DNA of 11,009 nt, from positions 1 to 11,009 of the forward strand of contig JASCIV010000870.1 of assembly GCA_030374735.1 (NCBI GenBank), given 5' to 3'. This document shows positions 1-7,699 of this stretch, one piece after another (within the stretch, counting starts at the first letter, position 1; each line of letters starts with the position of its first letter). Origin of the DNA: Gracilaria caudata. Its lineage: Eukaryota > Rhodophyta > Florideophyceae > Gracilariales > Gracilariaceae. The notes under the pieces were generated by a model. It was given only the letters and a program-made list of their open reading frames with translations, did no database searches and had not been told where the DNA came from. Made by a program: the position numbers and the translations under genes.

Positions 1-61
1 GCCCTACTTTTCACATTGCAACTAGCGGAGTTACGCCGTAGAACTTCCATCACTTCTACAC

Positions 62-1048
62 TCAGCAAACGATTCCAGCACTGATCAACAACTCCCAGAC
101 CCAATCTTCCAAGCAAATGCGCTGTGAATGCGATGAAATAGGAAGTTGAGACGCGTCCGCTACCAGAAAACACACTTACACTGGTCAGCTCCAGAGATGA
201 GCCGTTCGGAACCTCAGTCCGCACTTTCTTCCAGTCGTACGAATTTCTCAAACGGGACACAGGCACAAACGAGCTTCTGCAGTCATCTCTCTCCGAGCAG
301 ACTTCTTCATATGTGCGCAGTCGACAAGAGCGGTTTGGAGAATGGGTACAGTGGCGTAGAAGATGACCTGTTGTACCGCATGGCAGCCCTGGGATGCATA
401 GCACTGAAGAGGCGCTTCTTTCTCGCAGAATGCCGTGTCCAAACCCATTTTGTTTGAGCCAGGCAGTGTCTATACAGTCGGCGACGGGTTCGGGAGAGAC
501 AACATCTGGACCATCGCATTGGCAGCCCCAGAAAATAGAATTGCCCTCTTTCCCCGTGAGGCATGATGGAATCAGCTGTCTCCATCTCAAATATGAAATA
601 TAGGTCAGCAAACAAATAGCCTTTTGGAAAAGAACTGAAGGTGTACGTAAACTTACGCCGTCACAACATTCACACCTGCACCTTTCAGGGTCTAGAACGG
701 GGCCCCCTGTCGAAAAGCTGAGACATTCAACATGGCGACAGTTGTTCGAATCAGTCTGCGATCCCTCGCACGTACCGGCAAAAGGTAGCAGAGAAAGATC
801 TGAGGAAGAAATTGAAGAGAAATGGAAACAATGAGAAACAAGAAATTAAGGTTTCTTAATGAAAGAGAGCTGAAGACAAACTCACTGATATCTGAAGGCA
901 CTTGAGGCAAAGATATTTCGTTGGATAAGCCAAATTCATTCGAGAAGGCATGAGCTGTCCCCCGTGAAGATGCCGTTTGGTTCAACAGAGCACCCAGTAG
1001 CGACTGCGAGAGGCAGGAAAGGAGAACAAAGTAAAAGAGAGCCATCAT
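62..1048 (-). CDS. Cysteine-rich secreted protein, four-exon model
   Basis: Family not recognised. The model joins exons 1048-886, 799-657, 575-180 and 121-62 into 253 residues plus TGA. The start is the first of two adjacent ATGs (1048 and 1045), with A at -3. Residues 1-20 form a signal peptide (MMALFYFVLLSC then SQSLLGA). Exon 2 reads into a cysteine cluster, CRCECCDG, and exon 3 continues with WGCQCDG and about ten further cysteines, ending in SSLELTS. Exon 4 adds a short tail ending in GIVC before the stop. The dense cysteines and signal peptide point to a disulfide-bonded secreted or surface protein, perhaps loosely EGF-like. Junction phases agree: exon 2 ends on a codon boundary and exons 3 and 4 start on one. 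If intron 3 is not removed, the exon 3 frame stays open to base 1 and the gene leaves the window. The N-terminal half is secure; the 3' end is less so. Confidence 0.66.
122..179 (-). other. Probable intron 3 (58 nt)
   Basis: The donor is GTAAGT at 179-174. The acceptor is ATTCACAG ending at 122, preceded by a CTCAAC branch-like motif and a pyrimidine-rich stretch. Splicing ends the protein 19 residues later with a terminal cysteine. Retention leaves the frame open to the window edge. Confidence 0.55.
576..656 (-). other. Probable intron 2 (81 nt, multiple of three, no stop)
   Basis: The donor is a consensus GTAAGT at 656-651. The acceptor is GAGACAG ending at 576, with a CTGAC branch-point-like motif upstream. 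Its 27 codons are open in the host frame, so both spliced and retained forms are translatable. The encoded segment (starting VSLRTPSVLF) is hydrophobic and has one cysteine, unlike the cysteine-rich flanks, which favours removal. Confidence 0.6.
800..885 (-). other. Intron 1 of the cysteine-rich secreted gene (86 nt)
   Basis: The donor is GTGAGT at 885-880 and the acceptor is TTCCTCAG ending at 800, after a long pyrimidine tract. Reading through would replace the cysteine-rich exon 2 frame with a cysteine-poor, Leu/Phe-rich stretch. Removing it joins the signal-peptide exon to that frame through one split codon. Confidence 0.8.
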
Positions 1049-1108
1049 TTTGAATTCGCGATGAGGTCGGAGCAAGTCGAGTGGTGAACGGAATCCAATC
1101 GATATAAA

Positions 1109-2137
1109 GCACTCTTCGAGTTCTTATTGCTTTGCTGCCGTCTAACCTCCCCCATTGTTGCACATGGGGAGGCATATATGTAGACGGGGACAGTAGTACC
1201 CCCACTCACCAACAAGTACGTATTCTGCCACTTCAACTGTGATCTTCAACGACATAATGTTGCCTGTGACATATTTAGCAACCTGCTTACAAAGCAGCAG
1301 GTACAACGTTTCCTGTTGTCCCTACAAACTGCATGGTCAGCAGAAGATCATAACGCATTTGCAACAGCACTACATTTTAATTCAGTTCTGTTCATCAAAA
1401 TAATATTATTCCAAAGAATTTGAAAATCACTTGAACTGCCTACAAAATTAAGAAAAAAAACAAATGTTACATTATTCTCGATCCGGCCTGTTGGAAATCT
1501 GTCCCGTTCTTGCTACAATGCGAAACGGAAAATGGGCGTCGCAGTACAGCACGAATCTTCACAAGATTCGGCCCACATTGGCGCGCCCAATATCCTTCTT
1601 CTCGTACCTTGCATGAACATGTACCCAGCATGTCATGTCTGCATTGGTCGACGTCCGGACATTGGCACTGTCGGAGTTACCTTCACTTCGTACAGACTAA
1701 TGGTTCATGCCTTGGAGCTCCACGATTGCAGGAGGCTAAGATGAAACACTTTGCAGAGTTCCAGAAAAGAGAGAAGTTCATGAGAGGCAAGTGGAGGAGA
1801 AGGAGGACGAAACAAATGTGTACAAGTAGCATAGAAATAATTCTGCTTCCCGTTACTATGACTCAACGGTTTTTAAAAGTCATGACCGTAAGCATTTCTG
1901 TATTCCTTTCATGATAGTCAAATCTGAATAAAAATGAGGAGGAATTACCGGTTCAAAATAAGCAAAAGTGGAACAATGCTAGTCACTAGACAGGCATTAC
2001 AGCTCTATCCGCTCCTCCCAGTTTCCTTTTTTCTTTTTAAAATGGATAAAACATATGGTCGTAGTTTCAAAACTACCATTCATAGAAAGAGCGAACAATG
2101 TCAAGTAGGGATCTATGGGATATATATGACACTAGAA
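1109..2137. other. Intergenic stretch, no supported gene
   Basis: The open frames here (for example 1510-1914 and 1532-1744 on the plus strand) show no signal peptide, motif, splice pattern or recognisable family. They read as chance. No AATAAA for the minus-strand gene ending at 2138 was found just downstream of its stop. Confidence 0.4.
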
Positions 2138-2800
2138 TCAGGTGAAGTCGCTGAAGTCCGTGTAGTCACTGGCACACTCCATGGTTACGAGAAAGGTGCA
2201 TTCCGCGTTGCCCGTTTTCTTACATTTTGCAACCTTATTAGCAGCCTCATAAATCGCATCTCCCGTCGCATCCCGTGACAGCAAGCAACCACCCCAACTT
2301 AACTCATCGGAAGCCTTAAGAAACAAATCGACTGCGTAAATGCTGGCCACATAGCGATACAAATCATACAGCTTTCGCTGCGTGGCGTAAGTGACGCTTT
2401 GTGGAGAGCCACTCACAGAGCGAATCCTGTATCCGACGGCGGGAACAATTTCTTCGCCAAAAGCATCATCCACCGTATACTCAAGTTGCATCACAGCTTC
2501 ACAAATAAGACCGGGCTCACATTCGTCGGTTCGGACCGTGTACTCCGAGATTTCGCCCGCACTCTTGCGGAGCGAGGAGCGGAATGGGCGGGCGAAGGAA
2601 ATCTGACCCGTCATCCATGCGCGATGTAGCGCTCGTGCTCCAGTTCGGGCGACAGGTGTACCGTGCCACACTGTGAAAGCGAGAGCAAAGAATGCCAACG
2701 CCCACCAGAACGGTTTTGAGGTTCGTGAGCGGACGGAAGGTGCGGGAGCACCATTAGGGATGGAGATTGGGATGTATTCGTTGGGAGTACCGTTACTCAT
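2138..2800 (-). CDS. Single-pass type II-like membrane protein with six-cysteine ectodomain
   Basis: Family not recognised. The frame is open from a GTG at 2869, but the first ATG is at 2800, which gives 220 residues. Residues 1-30 are polar and end in a basic patch (VRSRTSK). Residues 31-46 (FWWALAFFALAFTVW) form one membrane segment, followed by a basic stem (HRAWMTGQ onward). The remaining roughly 130 residues carry six cysteines, at about 94, 100, 172, 193, 201 and 209, enough for three disulfides. There is also an amphipathic Tyr/Leu stretch, YDLYRYVASIYAVDLFLKAS. This layout suggests a signal-anchor protein with its cysteine-bearing C-terminal domain in the secretory lumen or outside the cell. 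A pyrimidine-rich run ending in TTAG lies two bases before the ATG, like a 3' splice acceptor. The upstream frame could therefore be intron or leader. Coding status is likely because of length, composition and cysteine pattern; function is unknown. Confidence 0.66.
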   Translation of the reverse strand: MSNGTPNEYIPISIPNGAPAPSVRSRTSKPFWWALAFFALAFTVWHGTPVARTGARALHRAWMTGQISFARPFRSSLRKSAGEISEYTVRTDECEPGLICEAVMQLEYTVDDAFGEEIVPAVGYRIRSVSGSPQSVTYATQRKLYDLYRYVASIYAVDLFLKASDELSWGGCLLSRDATGDAIYEAANKVAKCKKTGNAECTFLVTMECASDYTDFSDFT

Positions 2801-2805
2801 TGCTA

Positions 2806-2819
2806 AGAGAGAGAGAACG
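2806..2819 (-). promoter_or_regulatory. Candidate 3' splice acceptor immediately before an ATG
   Basis: On the minus strand a CTCTCTCTCT-type pyrimidine tract leads to TTAG, just two bases before the ATG at 2800. It could be the acceptor of a 5' leader intron or a spliced-leader addition site. No matching donor was found nearby, so the role is open. Confidence 0.28.
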
Positions 2820-3187
2820 CTTGCTTGGTGGAGGGTGGCACTGGGAGATACGGCGCTGGATTCGACCACTTTTATGCGGCGCGGGGTGGCTGATGAAGGC
2901 TGTGCTCTGCTTCATAACGAACGACGCAAGAATGTATACGGACGCAGACTTTGGAAGCAAGTTTGGTGAGTGCCATTCGGACTTTGCAGTAAACTTTGAA
3001 TCTGATTCTGCGTCCAACGTTTCACAACGTTTCATAGACGTGTGAGAAAAGGCGATTCGTCTCTGTAGATTTCGACCGTTTTCCGCAACTCTGACGGAGA
3101 TCGCGGTTGTGCGTTCTGTCCGTGAAGCTCCAGTTTGAAACAGAAGGCGGGGAAGGCATCGTGATGCAAGTGTTCGAAATCTCCTGC

Positions 3188-3866
3188 TGCGTACAGCCAA
3201 TTACAGGCGGCCGTTTGTATCCGCGAAACAATCAAAATCGCTTTAAATGCATAAATCGCTGGTTAGGATGCACCGTGCATTTCGGCCATGTGGCCCTAGC
3301 CAATTGGAACTCACATTTGCAAGATACCCATCAACCATTGGAACACGTGGTGCTGACTCAGAAAATCAATCAAACAAACGCTGACATCTAGTGACAACTA
3401 CAAGACAACTACGAGAATGGTGTCAACAACACTTGTCTGAGCTATCTCACAATGACGGACACCCCTGCTTCGCGGCTGCTTTGTGCTTGATTCCCGACTG
3501 CGATGAGACACCTGCCATCAGTCTCGCAGCGATCAGAAGCGTAATCGTTCAAAACACCCCGCATACGAAGAAGATCACGCATGGAAGAACCTTGGCGAGC
3601 TCCAACTTCACGAAGTTGGATTGCCTCCAACAGCATTCTGTTCGTTCTTTACAAACCTAAACGAAACTCTGCACGTGAATCACGCTCACCTCTTTAAAGT
3701 TCTCATGCGTCTTCGTCAGAGTTTGCATGAGTTGCATCCGTTCTCAGCCATCTGCAAAAAGAACCGGCACATGGGGGTAAGAACTTCACCGGCTTTTGCA
3801 CTATGTGCTTCTTATGCAAGGGACGCTAATAGGCTTTGTCGTTGTCGTCACTGGCTTCGCCATTAG
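3188..3866 (+). mobile_element. Degenerate FLYWCH/MULE-like transposase relic
   Basis: Three consecutive fragments in three frames resemble parts of one transposase. At 3188-3391 (frame 2) the peptide has RFKCINRWLGCTVHF followed by NSHLQDTHQP. That is two cysteines (codons at 3248 and 3269) and two histidines (3314 and 3329), in the manner of FLYWCH zinc fingers at the N-terminus of animal-type MULE transposases. At 3391-3660 (frame 1) the stretch RQLREWCQQHLSEL fits the segment that usually follows the finger. At about 3621-3866 (frame 3) the stretch NLNETLHVNHAHLFKVLMRL fits the 'N..LN......HP.LF.FL..L' region near the C-terminus of such proteins. The catalytic core (D..D..E with its C2H2) is missing, so most of the element is deleted and the rest is frameshifted. 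No terminal repeats were seen. The family assignment is from memory of motif shape, not a search. Confidence 0.45.
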
Positions 3867-4202
3867 CCATCAGAGTTCGTACACAAAATGATAGATGTAT
3901 CACTGCTAGAACCAATTATTCTCCATTATATAGAGCGCTTTTCCATTTCTGAAGGCTTAGTCAATCTTCCTTGGTGGACACAAATTACGAACCATATCAA
4001 GTTGAGTTTGGACAACACATTTCACTTCATGCATTTCAGCAGTTCAGCAATTCTCTTGAAACATGCGGCCCTTCGCAACACACGTCTGTGTACAAGAGCT
4101 GCACATCCGATGGGGGCCATCAGTTGAAAGCCACCGGGCGCTGAGCTGTCGACGCTGCAACTCCAACTACAAGCCATTGCTTCTTCATACCCACTTCTTC
4201 CC
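3867..4202. other. Spacer upstream of the vWA gene
   Basis: An open frame continues here after a TAG at 3864, in the same frame as the last transposase fragment, to 4127. No motif is recognisable. The last 75 bases are presumably the 5' leader of the gene at 4203. No TATA box is evident. Confidence 0.35.
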
Positions 4203-5495
4203 ATGATGTCTCGTACCATTGTTCTGCTTCTTTCTGTCTTCGGCTGTTCTCTCGCTGTCGCGCCGCCATGTCGTCGAGACGTTGTGTTCCCTTACATATC
4301 ATGTGAGACAGACTGTGCGTGGTATTCACACTCGACGGTAACCGACTGTGTGCAGAAGAAACAATTTGGATGCGGCCTACAAACTTGTTCTGCGAACGGC
4401 TTCCAGTGCATTCTTGACTCCTCAATAACTCCTGCTTGCCCCAACAATGAGATTCCCGTCAAGGAAGTGACACTCAAGCCATTCAGGCCCGTTGAATTCA
4501 ATCTAGCGTTCAATCTCAGTGAATACATGAAAGACTACATCTTTCTCATCGACGCCTGCAACTCTACGAGGCCCGCACTCGACGCAGTGAAAGAAGAGCT
4601 CATCAGATTTGTACGCAATGTGTCTGCGGACTACAACGTTGGGGTTGCTATATATGGCTCTGAGAGTTCATTCGACGCTCGAGGCTTTTCGGTGTTACAG
4701 ACTGTGACTTCCAATGGCGAAGATGTTGTACGCGCACTGCAGCACATTCCGGTACTGCCAGACGGACCTCGCTCTTCAATACAAGCACTTTCTATTTTGG
4801 GCGGCTCACGCACTGTGGAAGGAGCAATCGAAAGCTTAGGGTTCCGTTCTCGAAACAGGGCGGTGGTACTTATTGGAGATACGCCAGGAAGAGAAGTTCC
4901 TTGTGACGCACCTTACTTCACTGATCTCAGGCGTTCGTGGGGTTTTAGAATCCAAAAGATTGTGGTAAATATCGCAAGCCCGGGACTAGATGCTGCACTC
5001 CCTGCTCTTCACTGCGACCACTACAACATCCCCGAGGCGCAGAATCCCATTCGGGAAGGTCAGGGCTCATCCATTGCCGGAGAATATATAGTACATCCGC
5101 CAGTGACGTTTGACAAGCTTTTCCAGATGTACGACGAGCATAGGCGATACATTCCTCCAAGAGGATACTTACCTGGGTGGGGAAGACGCGTGTGGATCAC
5201 ACAGAATACCACATATCGCCAGTTTGGGTACTTCCAGATGCCTTACCCTCCGCCGCTTTCGGACGGATGTAACGAGCGGGTGAGGATGAGCATTCCTTCT
5301 CCGTGGCCGGAACTGCTTAAGATTCCGAGCGAAAAGGACGGCAAAGTGCGCCTCGAAGTTGAGCCATTGGCTTGCAGAAATGGCTCGTTTACGTGCGAAG
5401 TGGTTGTCAAGGACTCGAGAAGTCGCCAGTTCTTGGGAGCATCTTCGAGCCGTGTGGATGGGCATGTGCATATTATCAAGGTGAAAGCGTGCTGA
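4203..5495 (+). CDS. Secreted vWA / integrin-beta-I-like domain protein with cysteine-rich head
   Basis: This is an intact single-exon gene of 430 residues starting at the first of two tandem ATGs. Residues 1-20 are a signal peptide (MMSRTIVLLLSVFG). Residues 23-79 carry eight cysteines (23, 34, 38, 49, 57, 62, 69, 79), a compact disulfide module of unknown family. Residues about 112-275 read as a Rossmann-type von Willebrand A domain. Strand 1 is YIFLIDACNST, helix 1 is ALDAVKEELIRFV, strand 2 is YNVGVAIYGSE, then GGSRTVEGAI matches the vWA threonine loop and AVVLIGDTPG the third metal loop. The preceding PVEFNLAFNLSEYMKD also recalls the PVDLYYLMDLSxSMKDD signature of integrin beta subunits. 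The metal site is D-x-C-x-S (D117, C119, S121), with T204 and D226. The C-terminal 150 residues hold four cysteines, the last being the final residue. No membrane anchor is seen, so it is probably secreted and may bind ligands. AATAAA follows at 5530. Coding is near certain; the domain call is good. Confidence 0.88.
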   Translation: MMSRTIVLLLSVFGCSLAVAPPCRRDVVFPYISCETDCAWYSHSTVTDCVQKKQFGCGLQTCSANGFQCILDSSITPACPNNEIPVKEVTLKPFRPVEFNLAFNLSEYMKDYIFLIDACNSTRPALDAVKEELIRFVRNVSADYNVGVAIYGSESSFDARGFSVLQTVTSNGEDVVRALQHIPVLPDGPRSSIQALSILGGSRTVEGAIESLGFRSRNRAVVLIGDTPGREVPCDAPYFTDLRRSWGFRIQKIVVNIASPGLDAALPALHCDHYNIPEAQNPIREGQGSSIAGEYIVHPPVTFDKLFQMYDEHRRYIPPRGYLPGWGRRVWITQNTTYRQFGYFQMPYPPPLSDGCNERVRMSIPSPWPELLKIPSEKDGKVRLEVEPLACRNGSFTCEVVVKDSRSRQFLGASSSRVDGHVHIIKVKAC

Positions 5496-5529
5496 TTGAC
5501 TAGTTCGTCGTTGATGAGCGTAGTCTAAC

Positions 5530-5535
5530 AATAAA
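5530..5535 (+). terminator. AATAAA polyadenylation signal
   Basis: A canonical AATAAA begins 35 bases after the TGA at 5493-5495, the expected place for 3' end formation of the vWA-like gene. Confidence 0.75.
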
Positions 5536-5906
5536 TTTTAAAAGCTACTTGGACAGCTCCATAGCTGAACAACTCGAGCTGTTCCATCGCTTGAGGTGAC
5601 GCGCTGGTATTGCTTGTGTTTTGAAAGAGTCAACAAGCGTCTACAAGAATCCTCTTGGGAGAACTGACGTGGCTTCGCGAGCATGGAAGAAAGAAGCGAG
5701 TGCAAGCCTGTTTCCACCCCCGAAATCTTGCACAAAACTTACCAATTTTTTAGAACAAATCCACAGAAGCCCTCACCTCATCAGAGCGTTGTTGACAACC
5801 ATGGAACGCGAAACACGACCTTGGCCGAAACCGTGACGGAGATCGATGGAAGGCGTTTATATTTGCGTGGACATTTCGGTGGGCTTGTTGCCCAAGGATG
5901 CGTGGC

Positions 5907-7127
5907 ATGACGAAGCGGGAAGATCATCACGTGAGGAACTCGAACGGCTTGGAATGTCTGCTGGCTAGCACTGTCGTCTCTCCCCGATGCCGGAAAGATA
6001 TAGTGCACAGAGAGAGGGGACATAAGAATAAATTAGGAAATGAAAAAAAATGAACACCTCTCGCACACGACAGGGGCAACAGCACTTTTAGGATACAAAC
6101 GCTGCTAGAAGGCACAGAAATAGAACGATAGATTCAATGCTCCCAGTTAAACGAAGTCTAGCCCAGTGCCGAGGGTAGCAGGTTGCTCCGCCAGCCCCTG
6201 TTGTTTGAGAGGCCGCGCATCTGCGGATGTGGTGACAACTTACGGCCGCGCACGTTCGCAGACGTGGAGGGACAGCATCTCGGAGCACGATCCCTCTTCG
6301 CGATACTCGCCACGTCATCGTACAACAATGCAAACGATGCATATGCGTGGACAAACGCTTTGGGGGACGCCATTGGCCAGTTTTCGATTGCAACCAAAAA
6401 CCGAAAGTTGACGGGATAAGCCAAATGCATTACAGTGCAATGCGACCGCCACGGAGTGTGCTCTGGATTCTCTGGACAATATATCCCGACCTACCCCGAT
6501 GGACCTCGCACAATTCTTTCAGCTCTCTATTGAGTTCAGCGTTCTGTCCGAGAACTCTCGCTTCGTAACTGTAGAAACAGAGTGGCGCTAATTGGCGATA
6601 CTCCAAGACGCGTACCTGACTGCTCACACCAATTAGATAGGGAGGGACTCTCCATATCATTGTTTGGTTCTGCTGCCGGTATTTCAATAATGCTTGTAAG
6701 CCTAGGTGAACCTGGGATAGATGCTATTCTTCCGCCTATCGAACCTTGCGAAAACAAACCAGGATCGCAAGAGCCGCAGGGTGTACAGGCAGGCCAGGCG
6801 AGTAAGCTTGCAGAGCTTATAAACGGTGATGTTTTTACATCTATCGCTGCTGACAGTCTCGCTTAAGGTTGACCGCTTGCGAAGGAGCCCATCAGAGATC
6901 ATCAGTCCCAACCAGGCGGAGAGATTTATATTTCTACGGCGAGCGTGGTGCCTGTAAATCGAACCTATTACACATACCAGGAGCGCATTGACGGCTGTGG
7001 GGAAAACGTGATTGTGAGCTTTAGCTGGATCCCAAGCTTTGTGAGCGAACCGGCGTATATCACTAGCAAGGCGAAGCTTGAACTTCCCACAACGCACTAT
7101 AAGAAGATTTCAGTTCGAGGCTGCTAA
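5907..7127 (+). pseudogene. Decayed tandem paralog of the vWA-like gene
   Basis: Frame 3 of this stretch matches the intact neighbour in order. NGLECLLAS (about 5943) matches NGFQCILDS in its cysteine-rich head. RPRTFADVEG with RSLFAILATS (about 6250-6320) matches the start of the vWA domain. YIPTYPDGPR (ending near 6509) matches HIPVLPDGPR. RVALIGDTPRRVPDC (6579 on) matches RAVVLIGDTPGREVPC. SLGEPGIDAILP matches NIASPGLDAALP. The C-terminus IDGCGENVIVSF to SVRGC-stop matches LSDGCNERVRMS to KVKAC-stop. In-frame stops lie at 6051, 6159, 6417 (TAA), 6531 (TGA), 6864 (TAA) and 6870 (TGA). Roughly 180 extra bases separate the head from the vWA part (about 6010-6240). The metal-site aspartate position reads alanine. 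Homology may extend upstream to about 5800 in another frame (GGATGCG and TVTE-like matches), less surely. The order and frame say tandem duplication followed by decay. A spliced living gene is unlikely because no GTRAGT donors flank the stops. Confidence 0.75.
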
Positions 7128-7564
7128 GCAAGCATGTCAAAAAGCGTAAAGCTATTCATTCAAAAACGGAAATATTTGTGGAACTGCTGATTTCATTTCA
7201 GTAATAATGTGTAGGCGATCTGCAGCTCGCCAACACTACAGCAACGACCGTTTTCCTCGTTTTCGTGTGGTTGGCGAGTACAATGTTTTTACTGGTTCGC
7301 AACTACCTTAGCGCTATTGATTTTTCTCAGGAATTCAACACAACCAGATAAGTGTCAATTTGAACGTAGGCAAAAGTTTCAATCGAAGACGCTACTCATA
7401 TTTCTGTTGATCAGAGAAGGGGCAGATGTATAACGAAGTATACTCGTAGTCTTAGCGCGCTCGTGTGGAAGGCAGGTAACAGTAAAAGGACCAGGAGTAA
7501 GACCTCGGTAGATTCCACCGAGAGATCCCTCTGGATACCAGCACTCTGCTGCTGTGCCCGGGCA
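7128..7564. other. Intergenic, no supported gene
   Basis: This is the region between the pseudogene's terminal stop and the 3' end of the convergent minus-strand gene. No AATAAA lies near the pseudogene end on the plus strand, and no coherent frame was seen. Confidence 0.4.
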
Positions 7565-7570
7565 TTTATT
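7565..7570 (-). terminator. AATAAA polyadenylation signal (minus strand)
   Basis: TTTATT on the plus strand reads AATAAA on the minus strand, about 130 bases downstream of the stop of the zinc-finger gene ending at 7700. Confidence 0.5.
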
Positions 7571-7699
7571 CTGCCTGACTCAGGCAAATACATACGAGGA
7601 TGATGTCACTCAACTCATTCACACTAATTCCAAAATTTCCCTACCCGCGTCTCTCTCTTTTCCGGTACCATGCTAATCCACTCCGCCTACATTCAGGTC

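Noticed and set aside
146..615. Plus and minus ORFs in other frames over exon 3 of the left gene
   Set aside because: They are shadows. The cysteine-patterned minus frame continuing from exon 2 is the coherent one.
1099..1110. TATA-like box (TTTATATC on the minus strand) for the left gene
   Set aside because: It lies only about 55 bases before the ATG and is a single weak match. This is not enough to call a promoter.
1510..1914. 134-codon plus-strand ORF
   Set aside because: It has no motif and no neighbouring signals, and its second half is Lys/Arg-rich low-complexity. Chance is sufficient.
2793..3200. 135-codon minus-strand ORF upstream of the membrane protein
   Set aside because: It overlaps the start of the membrane-protein gene in another frame and is Arg/Ser-rich with no motif. 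It is probably leader sequence or chance.
4203..5495. A true integrin beta subunit
   Set aside because: It lacks the transmembrane segment, cytoplasmic NPxY tail and EGF repeats, and is far too short. Only a vWA/beta-I-like domain is supported.
5781..6023. 80-codon minus-strand ORF
   Set aside because: It lies opposite the head of the vWA paralog and has no features of its own.
6162..7127. Reassigned stop codons explaining the interrupted frames
   Set aside because: All three stop codons interrupt frames here, while TGA, TAA or TAG also end the secure genes at sensible places near AATAAA. Decay or splicing explains the data more simply.
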